NCBI GenBank assembly: GCA_024234935.1
Contig: JACKNI010000001.1
Location: 62,001-126,000, forward strand
DNA: 64,000 nucleotides
From: Chromatiales bacterium
Lineage (GTDB): Bacteria > Pseudomonadota > Gammaproteobacteria > Steroidobacterales > GCA-2729495
Direction of reading: 5' to 3'
Positions 25,034-34,488 of the stretch are shown here, one piece after another. Each line of letters begins with the position of its first letter. Position 1 is the stretch's first letter. Under the pieces are notes generated by a model that saw nothing but the letters and a program-made list of their open reading frames with translations, made no database searches and was not told the DNA's origin. The position numbers were made by a program, and so were the translations under genes.

Positions 25034-25972
25034 ATGCAAGTGTTTCGCCGCCCGCGACCGGGTGTCAACGCAGTGTTGCCCGGGTGTGTTGCCACGATCG
25101 GTGTGTTCGATGGCTTTCACCTGGGTCATCAGCGCATTCTGGACAGGGTGCGTAGCGAGTCGCTGCGCCTGAAGCTGCCGTCGCTGGTCTTCAGTTTTGA
25201 GCCGACACCGCAGGAAGTCATGCGTCCAGAGCAGGCGCCGGCTCGCCTGATGCATTTTCGTGACAAGGTCGGCTATCTGCATGCGAGCGGTATCGACAGC
25301 TTTTTCTGTCCGCCTTTCGACCACACCCTGGAGCACTACTCGCCGGAGGCGTTCATCGACCGCTTGCTGGCCGATACGCTGGCCGTACGGCATCTGGTGA
25401 TCGGTGACGATTTTCGCTTCGGACGGGGCCGGGCCGGTAACATTGCCGATCTTGAAGCCGGCGGGAAACGATGCGGCTTCGGCGTGGAGCAGGTCGGCAG
25501 CGTGATCCGCGATGGTATTCGCGTGTCGAGTACGGCCGTTCGCGCCGCCCTCGCTGCTGGTAATCTGATGCACGCCCGTGAGCTGCTGGGGCGAAATTAC
25601 CGGATGAGTGGTCGCGTGGTCGCCGGCCGGCGGCTCGGCCGGCAGCTTGGTTTTCCCACAGCGAATATCCGGCTGAATCGACGCCAGAGTCCGCTGGCCG
25701 GCATCTTTGCGGTGCGCGTGCACGGACTCGACAGTTCGCCGCTGGATGCAGTGGCGAGTCTGGGCACCCGGCCGACGGTGGCCGGCGTCGAGCCGCTGCT
25801 GGAAGTGCATATTTTTGACTTTGATGCGGATATCTACCGGCAACGGCTTGAAGTCGAGTTCGTTGCGCATCTGCGCAACGAAGAGTGCTTTGCCGATCTC
25901 GAAGCCTTGCGCCGGCAAATGGAATGCGATGCGGCTGAAGCGCGCCGCCTGTTGACAGGGACCCCCACGTGA
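25034..25972 (+). CDS. ribF: Bifunctional riboflavin kinase / FAD synthetase
   Basis: RibF phosphorylates riboflavin to FMN and adenylates it to FAD. The 312 residues have the N-terminal nucleotidyltransferase domain with GVFDGFHLGHQRIL, then VIGDDFRFGRGRAGN and STAVRAAL, and the C-terminal kinase domain with RRLGRQLGFPTANI. The ATG at 25034 gives the family N-terminus; the frame is open far upstream only because it shadows murJ. The stop overlaps the ileS start by 4 nt (GTGA), so they are translationally coupled. Confidence 0.96.
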   Translation: MQVFRRPRPGVNAVLPGCVATIGVFDGFHLGHQRILDRVRSESLRLKLPSLVFSFEPTPQEVMRPEQAPARLMHFRDKVGYLHASGIDSFFCPPFDHTLEHYSPEAFIDRLLADTLAVRHLVIGDDFRFGRGRAGNIADLEAGGKRCGFGVEQVGSVIRDGIRVSSTAVRAALAAGNLMHARELLGRNYRMSGRVVAGRRLGRQLGFPTANIRLNRRQSPLAGIFAVRVHGLDSSPLDAVASLGTRPTVAGVEPLLEVHIFDFDADIYRQRLEVEFVAHLRNEECFADLEALRRQMECDAAEARRLLTGTPT

Positions 25973-28773
25973 CCGACTACAAAGACACACTGAATCTGCC
26001 GCAGACAGCCTTCGCGATGAAGGCCGATCTGGCCCGGCGTGAGCCACAGATGCTGGAGAGCTGGGCCAGTCGTGATATCTACGCGCAGATCCGCAAGGCC
26101 GCTGCCGGCCGCCCGCGTTTCTTGCTGCTTGATGGTCCCCCCTATGCGAATGGCGATATTCATATCGGTCATGCCGTCAACAAGGTCTTGAAGGACATCA
26201 TCGTCAAGTCGAAGACGCTGTCCGGCTTCGATGCACCCTATATTCCAGGCTGGGATTGCCACGGCCTGCCCATCGAGCTGCAGGTCGAGAAAAAATTCGG
26301 CAAGGTCGGTGACAAGCTGACGCCGGATGAATTCCGCAAGGCCTGTCGTGAATATGCGCTGAGCCAGGTCGACAGCCAGCGTCGTGATTTTCGCCGGCTC
26401 GGTGTACTCGGCGACTGGGACCGGCCTTATCTCACCATGGACCGGCGCTTCGAGGCAGAGCAGATTCGCGGCTTCGCAAAGATAGTCGCCAACGGACATC
26501 TGCACCGGGGTTACAAGCCGGTGCACTGGTGTCTGGACTGCCGTTCGGCGCTCGCCGAAGCCGAGGTCGAGTACATCGACAAGACCTCGACGGCAATCGA
26601 CGTCGGCTTTGCCGTACTGGACAGCGCTGAACTTCACCGGCGCGCCGGGCTCAGCGGATCGGCACCGGTGATGTTGCCGATCTGGACGACGACAGCATGG
26701 ACACTGCCCGCCAACCAGGCCGTGGCGCTCGGCGCTGAGCTTCCGTACCGGCTGGTCGAGGCCGATCTCGGCAATGGACCGGTACGACTCGTGCTTGCCG
26801 CCGGACTGGCCGAGGCCGCGCTGAGCCGCTACGGGGCCAGGACTTCCGCCACACTTGCCGTGTTCAACGGCCAGGTACTGGAGGGACTGAAGCTCAGTCA
26901 TCCCTTCTATGCGCGCGAAGTGCCGGTGATCCTCGCCGATTACGTGACGCTTGATGCCGGTACCGGGGCCGTGCATACCGCACCCGGCCACGGTCAGGAC
27001 GACTATCAGTCCGGGTTGCGTTACAAGCTGCCGCTGGAGAATCCGGTCGACGGGCGTGGCGTCTATGTACCGGGTACGGAACTGCTGGCCGGGCTGCATA
27101 TCAAGGCGGCTGAGGAGCGGATCCTGGGCATGCTGCGCGAGGCCGGCCGATTGCTCTGCGCGCAGAAATTCCAGCACAGCTATCCACACTGCTGGCGGCA
27201 CAAGACCCCGCTGATCTTCCGCGCGACGCCGCAGTGGTTTATCAGCCTCGACCAGAACGGACTGCGCGACTCGAGCCTTGCTGCAATACGCAGCGTGCAA
27301 TGGATACCGGACTGGGGCCAGCAGCGCATCGAGAACATGATTGTCGGGCGCCCGGACTGGTGTATCTCGCGGCAGCGTACCTGGGGGGTGCCGATTCCGC
27401 TGTTCATTCACCGCGAGAGCGGCGAGCTGCATCCGGACACCCTGGCGCTGCTGGAAGAAGTTGCGCGCCGTATCGAAGCGCAGGGCATCGATGCCTGGTT
27501 CGATCTGGATCCGGCTGAGCTGCTTGGCGCGGTTGCCGGCGACTACGACCGGGTCACGGACACGATGGATGTGTGGATGGACTCCGGGATGGTCCACCAC
27601 TGCGTTGCCCGCAGTCATGCAGAAGTGGGCTTCCCGGCAGATCTCTATCTGGAAGGCTCGGACCAGCATCGTGGCTGGTTCCAGAGTTCCTTGCTGACGG
27701 CGGTTGCCATGGAGGGCAAGGCGCCGTATCGGCAAGTGCTGACGCACGGCTTCACCGTGGATGACAAGGGCCGCAAGATGTCCAAGTCGCTCGGAAACGT
27801 CGTTGCGCCGCAGCCCGTGGTCAACTCACTGGGCGCAGACGTCCTGCGCCTGTGGGTGGCTTCCACGGATTACCGGGGCGAGATGAATGTCTCGCAGGAA
27901 ATCCTCAAGCGCATGGCCGACTCTTACCGGCGTATGCGCAATACCGTCCGTTTTCTGCTCAGCAATCTCGACGGCTTTGATCCGGCCAGCGAGCAGGTGC
28001 CTGTAGCAGAACTCGTCGCGCTCGATCGCTGGGCACTCGGCCGGGCTGCAGAGCTGCAGCGCGAGATCCTCGCGGCCTATGAATCCTATGAGTTCCATCG
28101 CGTCTATCAGCAGTTGCACAATTTCTGCGTCGTTGATCTCGGCTCCTTCTATCTGGATGTGATCAAGGATCGCCTGTACACGACCGGCCGGAAATCACTG
28201 GCCCGTCGCTCGGCACAGACCGCCATGTACCATATCACCGAAGCCATGGTCCGCTGGCTGGCGCCGGTGCTGAGCTTTACGGCCGAGGAAATCTGGGCGC
28301 AGATACCCGGCAAGCGTGGTGACTCGGTATTCATGTCCACCTGGCACCAGTTGCCGGTCGTCATGGCAGCCGATGTGGCTGACCTCGACTGGAAAGGGCT
28401 GCTGCGTGTGCGTGAGACTGCTTCCAGGGCCCTCGAAGCGTTGCGTGTATCTGGCGCGATCGGTTCGGGTCTGGATGCGAAACTCACGATTTTTGCTGAT
28501 GGCCGGCTGCTTGAAGACATGCGGCGTCTCGGCGATGAACTGCGCTTTGTGTTCATCACTTCGGGTGCGACTGCCCTTCCGGCTTCGGAACGCAGCGCGT
28601 CTGCGCTGGCCGGAGAGGGGCACTGGGTGGAGGCTGCACCGGATGCGGACGCCAAGTGCGTGCGCTGCTGGCATCGTCTGCCGGATACCGGCAAGAACGC
28701 TGCTTACCCTGAACTCTGTGGCCGGTGTGTAACGAATATAGACGGACCGGGCGAGATCCGTCGCTACGTCTGA
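25969..28773 (+). CDS. ileS: Isoleucyl-tRNA synthetase
   Basis: A class I synthetase of 934 residues charging tRNA-Ile. It has the HIGH box in YANGDIHIGHA near residue 60, the KMSKS loop in DKGRKMSKSLGN near 602, an editing domain between them, and the C-terminal zinc site with CVRCWHRLP and LCGRCV. The start is GTG 25969, overlapping the ribF stop. ribF-ileS-lspA is the standard gammaproteobacterial order. Confidence 0.97.
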   Translation: MTDYKDTLNLPQTAFAMKADLARREPQMLESWASRDIYAQIRKAAAGRPRFLLLDGPPYANGDIHIGHAVNKVLKDIIVKSKTLSGFDAPYIPGWDCHGLPIELQVEKKFGKVGDKLTPDEFRKACREYALSQVDSQRRDFRRLGVLGDWDRPYLTMDRRFEAEQIRGFAKIVANGHLHRGYKPVHWCLDCRSALAEAEVEYIDKTSTAIDVGFAVLDSAELHRRAGLSGSAPVMLPIWTTTAWTLPANQAVALGAELPYRLVEADLGNGPVRLVLAAGLAEAALSRYGARTSATLAVFNGQVLEGLKLSHPFYAREVPVILADYVTLDAGTGAVHTAPGHGQDDYQSGLRYKLPLENPVDGRGVYVPGTELLAGLHIKAAEERILGMLREAGRLLCAQKFQHSYPHCWRHKTPLIFRATPQWFISLDQNGLRDSSLAAIRSVQWIPDWGQQRIENMIVGRPDWCISRQRTWGVPIPLFIHRESGELHPDTLALLEEVARRIEAQGIDAWFDLDPAELLGAVAGDYDRVTDTMDVWMDSGMVHHCVARSHAEVGFPADLYLEGSDQHRGWFQSSLLTAVAMEGKAPYRQVLTHGFTVDDKGRKMSKSLGNVVAPQPVVNSLGADVLRLWVASTDYRGEMNVSQEILKRMADSYRRMRNTVRFLLSNLDGFDPASEQVPVAELVALDRWALGRAAELQREILAAYESYEFHRVYQQLHNFCVVDLGSFYLDVIKDRLYTTGRKSLARRSAQTAMYHITEAMVRWLAPVLSFTAEEIWAQIPGKRGDSVFMSTWHQLPVVMAADVADLDWKGLLRVRETASRALEALRVSGAIGSGLDAKLTIFADGRLLEDMRRLGDELRFVFITSGATALPASERSASALAGEGHWVEAAPDADAKCVRCWHRLPDTGKNAAYPELCGRCVTNIDGPGEIRRYV

Positions 28774-28784
28774 GCGAGTACGAA

Positions 28785-29303
28785 ATGGAAGCTGCTGCAG
28801 AACCTGAGCACAAGCCAGTGCCCGGACGTGTCACCTGGCGATGGCTGCTGCTTGCAGTCGTGGTGGTGCTTCTGGACCAGTGGACCAAGAAACTGGTCGT
28901 CGGACATTTCGAACTGTTTGAGCGGCTGCCGGTGATGCCGTTTCTTGATCTGGTGCGATTGCACAACACCGGTGCCGCGTTCAGTTTTCTGGCGAATGCC
29001 TCTGGCTGGCAGAACTGGTTTTTCGGCCTGACTGCGCTGGCCGTAAGTGCAGTCCTGTTGTGGTGGTTTGTTCAGCAGCCCGCCGGCAGGGTGGTGGTGC
29101 CGCTGGGGCTCGTGCTGGTGCTTGGTGGCGCGATCGGCAATCTCATCGACCGGCTGGCACAGGGCTATGTCGTCGATTTCGTGCTGCTGTATTACGACCG
29201 CTGGTCGTTTCCGGCATTCAACGTCGCTGATGCGGGAATCACCGTTGGCGTAATCCTGTTGCTGTTCGACGGATTCTTTCTGGAGCGGCGGCGCTCGTCC
29301 TGA
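28785..29303 (+). CDS. lspA: Lipoprotein signal peptidase (signal peptidase II)
   Basis: A 172-residue inner-membrane aspartic protease that cuts prolipoproteins at the lipobox. Four hydrophobic segments are seen. Motifs are LDQWTKK, LHNTGAAFSFL, GGAIGNLIDR (first catalytic Asp) and FPAFNVADAGIT (second catalytic Asp). The ATG at 28785 comes 11 nt after the ileS stop. The window has several lipoproteins that need it. In related genomes fkpB and ispH follow lspA; here a convergent SnoaL-like gene follows. Confidence 0.95.
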   Translation: MEAAAEPEHKPVPGRVTWRWLLLAVVVVLLDQWTKKLVVGHFELFERLPVMPFLDLVRLHNTGAAFSFLANASGWQNWFFGLTALAVSAVLLWWFVQQPAGRVVVPLGLVLVLGGAIGNLIDRLAQGYVVDFVLLYYDRWSFPAFNVADAGITVGVILLLFDGFFLERRRSS

Positions 29304-29322
29304 GGCGGGACGGCGCCAGCAA

Positions 29323-29868
29323 TTACTGCCATTTCTTCTGAATGGCCTGCCAGCGCTGCATGGCGCGGGTGTGGCAGCCTGAAAACTTCTCGTGGTCGAC
29401 ATCGCGCTCCATCAACTTCATCAGGTACATCGGCGCAGTCATCGGTGATTCGGCCCAGTGTATATAGCGCCAGCCCTCTGCAGTCCGGCGAAGCACTGCG
29501 CTGACCCGGATCTCTTCGCCGATGGGCTTGCGACCAATGATCTTCATCTCGAAATGCATCCACCATACTGCGATGGCGAGATCCGGTGCGATGAGCTTCA
29601 CCGTGATGTCGCGCATCTCCTCGCGGATGCCCTGGACTGCCGGGCTGGGCTGGGCCGGTGCCAGATAGTTTTTCAGCGGCTCCCAGCCGATGAACCAGTC
29701 GTCCTGCTCTTCGGCCAGGTAGAACGGCACAGGCTCGGCAGGATCCCATAACTCCACAACCTTGCTGAAATCCTGCGTGTTCCAGGCTTCCGCGGTTGCG
29801 TGGATGACCGTGATCACGGCCGCAGTACTGGTGTCCGTGGAGGTGGCCGGGCTGCTGGTGCGGGTCAT
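29323..29868 (-). CDS. SnoaL/NTF2-like protein
   Basis: A 181-residue cytosolic protein. The ATG at 29868 is preferred over upstream in-frame starts because AAGGA lies 9 nt before it. The domain reads as an NTF2-like cone: helix VITVIHATAEAWNTQDFSKVVELW, then YLAEEQDDWFIGWEPLKNYL, WWMHFEMKIIGRKPIGEEIRVSAVL and GWRYIHWAESP. It is shaped like SnoaL_3 proteins, whose roles vary. The C-terminus beyond the fold (HEKFSGCHTRAMQRWQAIQKKW) is extra. It sits where fkpB-ispH would be expected, convergent to lspA and downstream of pilE. Confidence 0.7.
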   Translation of the reverse strand: MTRTSSPATSTDTSTAAVITVIHATAEAWNTQDFSKVVELWDPAEPVPFYLAEEQDDWFIGWEPLKNYLAPAQPSPAVQGIREEMRDITVKLIAPDLAIAVWWMHFEMKIIGRKPIGEEIRVSAVLRRTAEGWRYIHWAESPMTAPMYLMKLMERDVDHEKFSGCHTRAMQRWQAIQKKWQ

Positions 29869-29911
29869 GTCAGTCGATCCTTGGCGGGAGTGTGCGGGAT
29901 GATCCTGGAGA

Positions 29912-30379
29912 TCAGCGCCAGCAGGTGCTGCTGATCTCGCCATTGCTGACGCCGTCTGAATTGGTCGCGGTGCGCTGGCCGCTTTGGTCGATGCTGAAGG
30001 ATGCGCAGTTGGCGTCATCGCGCTGTGACTGGTCGGGCCGGGCAGTTGCGGTTGCGATGTAGCCGACGACAGCTCCGTCTGCCGCCGGCTCTACGCTGAG
30101 ATCGTAGAGTCCGTGTTCCGTGCCGCCGAGGCCCAGTCCGGCCGGCGGCGGATCGCCCAGTTCGTCGGCGGTCGTCGCATAGCGGTTGTTCTGCAGGTAA
30201 AAACGCTCTTCAGCGGCCGACAGCCGCAGCAGCGCGGTGGTGGCATCGGTGCGGTTGGCGCGACGGACGTACTGCCGGTACCCCGCAACACTAGCACTGG
30301 TCAGGATCGCCATGATCACCATGACGATCATCAGCTCGACGAGCGTAAAGCCCGTGCCACATGCCGGCGCACGGCGCAC
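29912..30379 (-). CDS. pilE: Type IV minor pilin PilE
   Basis: A 155-residue minor pilin. The leader is short (MRRAPACGTG) and is cut before FTLVELMIVMVIMAILTS, with Glu+5. The rest has the minor-pilin pattern (YRQYVRRANRTDATTALLRL, AEERFYLQNNRYAT) and a C-terminal Cys pair (DDANCASF, STCW) for a disulphide loop. It is last in the operon, directly after pilY1, where PilE sits in Pseudomonas-type clusters. Confidence 0.92.
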   Translation of the reverse strand: MRRAPACGTGFTLVELMIVMVIMAILTSASVAGYRQYVRRANRTDATTALLRLSAAEERFYLQNNRYATTADELGDPPPAGLGLGGTEHGLYDLSVEPAADGAVVGYIATATARPDQSQRDDANCASFSIDQSGQRTATNSDGVSNGEISSTCWR

Positions 30380-30382
30380 CGC

Positions 30383-33300
30383 TTACTGACTCTCGTCCTG
30401 GAACCAGTAGGTGCGCCGGACGACGCGCCGGCTGATGCCCAGCTCATCGCCAGACAGGCACTCCGGCCCGACACAGATGCTGGTCTCGCCGTTATCGCTG
30501 CGAATACGGTTGATGGTGATCACCGGAATGCCCGAGCGCAATTCGCGGAAGCGGTCACTGAGGGTGAGTGGTCCGTCATCGACCGACCTGTCGAAGTTGG
30601 TACGCGGGCTGCCATCGAAACTGCTGATCGCATACAGACGGTTGATGCCTGTGCCGGCCGAACATTCACTGACCGTCTCACCGGGCGTGAAGCTCGTGAA
30701 AAACACCGTATTGTCGAGCGTCAGAGATTCACCGAGCACTTTTTCTCCGGGACCCTGGTTGAGCCGCAGGCGCCAGCCGGCGGTACTGAAAGCCAGCGCG
30801 GGCGAGGGGTCGTCGCTTATGTCCGCCAGCTGACCGATGGAGACGGGAGTGGCCGGATAGTCGGCACTGTCGATCACGCCGTAGGCGTTGAAGTCGCGTA
30901 TCGAGAAGAACTGCTCGCTGATCGTCGTATCCAGCGGGTGACCACGATACCCCGAACCGATATTCAGCAGGATGACCAGTTTCCGGTTGATGATTGTCGG
31001 CACGACATCCGGAGCCGCATAGAAGCGGCGCAGATCGGCGGCCGTCGCATCCGGAGCCACGGCCGCACCGCCGAGCGATGCGAGCACGCCGCCTTCAACC
31101 AGGTTCGCTGGCTGCTGGCCATTGACGATGTCGAAGCGCCAGATTCGCCCGCCCATGTCGCCGACATACATCCGGTCGGCGAGGCCGTCGCCATTGAGAT
31201 CGAGCGGGCGCACTGGTGCGGGTATCGAGTGCTGCATGTATTCGAGTTTCAGGCTGTGGTCGCTGACGGCATTCGGGTTACCCGCGCTCCAGATGTATTC
31301 CCCGCTCAGCAAATCCACCATGTAGATCGCATTACCCACCGTATCCGTCCGGTAGCTGCGGTTGTCCTGACCGGGGTCGTAGCCACCGCCAAATACCACG
31401 ACGTCGGTGATTGCGTTGCCGATGCGCACCTTGCCGGTGCCGGGTGTCGACCACGTCTGGCCAAGGTCGGCAAACCCCGGGGTGCCGCTGCTGATCTCCC
31501 ACAACAGGCGGGGTGCATCCCTTGCTGTCACGTCGACAGCGAAGACGCCATCACCGCCGCGCCCCATGCCGAACAGCAGGATGGCGCGCTCTTCACCGCT
31601 CAGGCCGGGCCGACCATCGTCATTGAGTATGACCAGGCTGATCTCGCCGTCCAGACCATAGTGCTTGGTCGCACTCTCTTCGTTGAGATACAGCGGATAA
31701 AGCCCGGTGAGCAGTCTGGCGGGCAGGAAGGCCCACAGTTCCTCGCCCGTCTGGCTGTCGAAGGCATGCAGAAAACCGTCGTTGGTAGACAGGAAGACGC
31801 TGCCGACCGGGTCATTCACCGTACCGCCGTAAAGCAGGGTGACCGGCTGTACATGCAGCGCATCGCCCATGTCGTGTCGCGTTTCAGCCAGATTGCCATC
31901 CTGATCCCGGTCGCGGACGTCGCGGCCGAGCGTCCATTCAATCAGGTCGCGTTGCTCATCCGGCGGTACGCTGGCCAGTGCCGCGATGAGATTGGTGTTG
32001 TCCACCGTGATCCGGTTGCTGGCAGCGCTGAGATTGTTGCCGGTGAGGTTGCTGAACAGCCGACGCTGACTGCTGTCAGGCAGCTGGCCTGCTGCTCCGC
32101 CTTCATTTACCCGGTCGCCATCGGGTTGATCGGACCAGAAGCTGAAGGCGTCACGCTTGAAAAGCCCGGTGACCGGATCGATGACCGCCGCGCCATTCTG
32201 ACCCACCAGTTCGCCATCAGTAAAACGGTACTTCTTCAGGTTGCCGGTCCAGCGCGTACGCTCCGATGGCTTGAAGACCGAGAGGAAAACCTCGTTGAGG
32301 TTTTCCGTCCTGTTGAAGGCATTCACGGGCACGGTCGGCGCAGCAAAGCTGCCAGCGCTGTCGAAGATGGACAGCACGATGCCGCTCAGCGCTGTGGTGA
32401 GGCTGGCGGTATCGTCGACCATGTGATACTGGCCGCCGCCGCGCACCGCGGTGCTTTCGAGCAGCGGGAAGTCAGCCGCGAAGCCGATGGTATGGGTGAT
32501 TACATTCTGTATGCCGGGGAGGGCCGGGCTCAGATCGTAGCGGGCCAGATAGGCTGCCAGATCGTCGAGGCAGTGGCCCTCGCCGCTGCCATCGCAGGCC
32601 GGTGCCACGGTCGCGGCAAAGCCGGGGAGGGCAAGGATCTTGCTGACCGCCCCGGCATCGGCGGAGGGTTCGCCATCGGTGAGCAGAATGATGAAGTTCT
32701 TGCTGCAGGCTTCGTCGAGCGGTGACTTGTACAGCGCACCGTTCGGGTCGTTGCCGACACGTGACGCAGCGACGCTGCGGCCATCGACAGTGTTGCCGTA
32801 ATCAACCGCACGCCCCATGAAATACTGGGTTGCTTCGTACAGGGTTTCAGACAGCGGCGTCTGGCCGCTCGGCGACAGGTCATTGACGATGTTCTGTACG
32901 TTGTCCCGTGAGGTCTCGATGTTTTCAAGCGCCGCAACCACGCGGCCACCCTCATCGCGATTGAAGCGCATCACGCCCACCTTGACGTTTCTGAGGCTGG
33001 TCGTGAGGTTGTTGACTGCCTGTTTGACGATATCGAGGCGGCTTCTCTGCACCGTTGGCGGATTGGTATTCCAGTTGAGCCAGTTCCCGTCATAGATGGT
33101 GTAACGGTTGTTCCAGGCGGGTTCCTGCGCTTCAGTGGCCGCCCAGGGACCCTCCGGTCCATTGGCGGCAAAATGTTCGCTGCCTGACCCCTGGCCATTC
33201 ACGCCGCGATCGCTCACGCATTCGATCGGGCTCCCGGCTCGTTCGCCGCTCAGCCTGTCCCAGCGTTCACGACTCTCGTCCCAGCTGAGCAGGAAATCGG

Positions 33301-33676
33301 CGTAGTAGCCAACCGCTGCCAGCGGTTGCGCGCTGGTCGCACAGTAGTTGACGGACTTCGGTACCAGGTCAGGGCTGTCACAGGGCGGTGTGGTGGCCGT
33401 TGTCGTGAAGTACAGGGCGTCGCTCCGGTAGCAACCGTCAAAACTCGCATCCGGATCGAAGGGCACCTGGGTTTCGACCAGCGTATTCATGCTGCCCGAG
33501 GTGTCGATGATGAACAGCACGTTGGCGTCGGTGACGGTCTCGCTCCGGTCGCTGAGAAAAAGCTCCGAGTCATCGGCCTGCACGGGGAGTGCAGTACCGA
33601 GGAGGACCACTGTGCAGAGAAGTCCGCACAACTGTTGCGGCATGCGCCCGTATCGGTGTGAGGTATTCCTGTTCAT
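30383..33676 (-). CDS. pilY1: Type IV pilus tip adhesin PilY1
   Basis: A 1097-residue exported protein at the pilus tip, needed for pilus extension and surface sensing in the family. A signal peptide ends near VQA. A von Willebrand A-like domain has a MIDAS motif (FIIDTSGSMN) near residue 57. The C-terminal half is a PilY1 beta-propeller with a calcium-binding loop DLNGDGLAD near residue 830 and GDMGGRIWRFDI. A second acidic loop, DRDQDGNLAE, lies mid-protein. The start overlaps the stop of the small gene before it by 4 nt. Confidence 0.93.
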   Translation of the reverse strand: MNRNTSHRYGRMPQQLCGLLCTVVLLGTALPVQADDSELFLSDRSETVTDANVLFIIDTSGSMNTLVETQVPFDPDASFDGCYRSDALYFTTTATTPPCDSPDLVPKSVNYCATSAQPLAAVGYYADFLLSWDESRERWDRLSGERAGSPIECVSDRGVNGQGSGSEHFAANGPEGPWAATEAQEPAWNNRYTIYDGNWLNWNTNPPTVQRSRLDIVKQAVNNLTTSLRNVKVGVMRFNRDEGGRVVAALENIETSRDNVQNIVNDLSPSGQTPLSETLYEATQYFMGRAVDYGNTVDGRSVAASRVGNDPNGALYKSPLDEACSKNFIILLTDGEPSADAGAVSKILALPGFAATVAPACDGSGEGHCLDDLAAYLARYDLSPALPGIQNVITHTIGFAADFPLLESTAVRGGGQYHMVDDTASLTTALSGIVLSIFDSAGSFAAPTVPVNAFNRTENLNEVFLSVFKPSERTRWTGNLKKYRFTDGELVGQNGAAVIDPVTGLFKRDAFSFWSDQPDGDRVNEGGAAGQLPDSSQRRLFSNLTGNNLSAASNRITVDNTNLIAALASVPPDEQRDLIEWTLGRDVRDRDQDGNLAETRHDMGDALHVQPVTLLYGGTVNDPVGSVFLSTNDGFLHAFDSQTGEELWAFLPARLLTGLYPLYLNEESATKHYGLDGEISLVILNDDGRPGLSGEERAILLFGMGRGGDGVFAVDVTARDAPRLLWEISSGTPGFADLGQTWSTPGTGKVRIGNAITDVVVFGGGYDPGQDNRSYRTDTVGNAIYMVDLLSGEYIWSAGNPNAVSDHSLKLEYMQHSIPAPVRPLDLNGDGLADRMYVGDMGGRIWRFDIVNGQQPANLVEGGVLASLGGAAVAPDATAADLRRFYAAPDVVPTIINRKLVILLNIGSGYRGHPLDTTISEQFFSIRDFNAYGVIDSADYPATPVSIGQLADISDDPSPALAFSTAGWRLRLNQGPGEKVLGESLTLDNTVFFTSFTPGETVSECSAGTGINRLYAISSFDGSPRTNFDRSVDDGPLTLSDRFRELRSGIPVITINRIRSDNGETSICVGPECLSGDELGISRRVVRRTYWFQDESQ

Positions 33677-34047
33677 CGGGGTTGGGTCGGCCGTGGCAGG
33701 TCGAGCACCACCCGCCTGACCCGCAGCGTTTGCGGTTCATAGAACACGTGGACGAGTGTCTGTGGATTGCCGCTGGCCGCACGGTAAATCTCCAGTACCG
33801 CAGCCTGGCCGGCCGGTTGCCGTTCACTGAGGCTGGAATACCAGCGGGTCGCTGCGGTGACGCGCAGCGCCACGATCGGGCATCCGGCGCAGGGGCGTAC
33901 CGTCAGTTGTGCATCGGGCCGCGCTGGCAGCTCAACCTGCGCGGGACCGAGTTCGAAAGCCTGCTCGATCTGCCGGATCGCCGCATGGCCAGCTGACAGC
34001 CAGGTTGCCAGCAACAGGAATGCCGCACTCTGCAACCTGATGTTCAT
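33673..34047 (-). CDS. Small exported protein in the pilus operon
   Basis: A 124-residue protein with a signal peptide (MNIRLQSAAFLLLATWLSAGHA). The mature part has RPCAGCPIVAL, a close Cys pair, then a beta-rich segment ending in VRRVVLDLPRPT. I do not recognise a family. It overlaps pilX and pilY1 by 4 nt each, so it is translated with them. It is not PilY2, which lies after PilY1 in Pseudomonas. It could help fold or stabilise PilX or PilY1; that is inference. Confidence 0.7.
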   Translation of the reverse strand: MNIRLQSAAFLLLATWLSAGHAAIRQIEQAFELGPAQVELPARPDAQLTVRPCAGCPIVALRVTAATRWYSSLSERQPAGQAAVLEIYRAASGNPQTLVHVFYEPQTLRVRRVVLDLPRPTQPR

Positions 34048-34487
34048 CGGCCTGAGGCCCCTGTGACTGCGAATCCCTGTACCAGACGCGCACGTGCCCC
34101 GCGCTGCCCGGTGGTGCCGTCGGCATGTACCTCATAGTTGAAGGTCGGCACGGTGATCGAGTTGCCCTGCGTCATCGATTCACCGCGATAGCACACCATC
34201 GTGGTGTAGCTGCCGCCGAGCGCGTCGATCGCCACCGGTGCGTCAGTGGTGGCGGTGTCGCAACTGACGCCAGTAGCTGGATCACCCGCACGCAGGACCG
34301 TATCGATGCCGGTCTGCGCGAGCTGCCAGGCGTTCTGGCGATACTGGGTGTTGCCGGCCATCAGCAAACCAAGGCTGGCGGTGCGCATCGTCGATATTGC
34401 AAGAATGGTGAGCACCATCAGCAGCACCAGACTGATGATCAGAACCGCACCGCGCTGTTCGTGCATTTGTCGTGCATGCATGGACAT
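34044..34487 (-). CDS. pilX: Type IV pilus assembly protein PilX
   Basis: A 147-residue minor pilin. It lacks the classical Glu+5 and has the PilX-type start: QRGAVLIISLVLLMVLTILA, a hydrophobic helix directly after the basic N-terminus. The next segment, GLLMAGNTQYRQNAWQLAQTG, matches the family. It belongs to the priming complex with FimU, PilV, PilW and PilE. It overlaps the following small gene by 4 nt and begins 1 nt after the pilW stop. Confidence 0.88.
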   Translation of the reverse strand: MSMHARQMHEQRGAVLIISLVLLMVLTILAISTMRTASLGLLMAGNTQYRQNAWQLAQTGIDTVLRAGDPATGVSCDTATTDAPVAIDALGGSYTTMVCYRGESMTQGNSITVPTFNYEVHADGTTGQRGARARLVQGFAVTGASGR

Positions 34488-34488
34488 G

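Noticed and set aside
25834..27747. 637-codon open frame opposite ileS
   Set aside because: ileS is certain from HIGH and KMSKS; the antisense product shows no recognisable motif.
30113..32725. 870-codon open frame on the plus strand opposite pilY1
   Set aside because: High GC and codon bias of pilY1 leave the antisense frame open. It has no domain, signal or SD, and its composition is that of a shadow frame.
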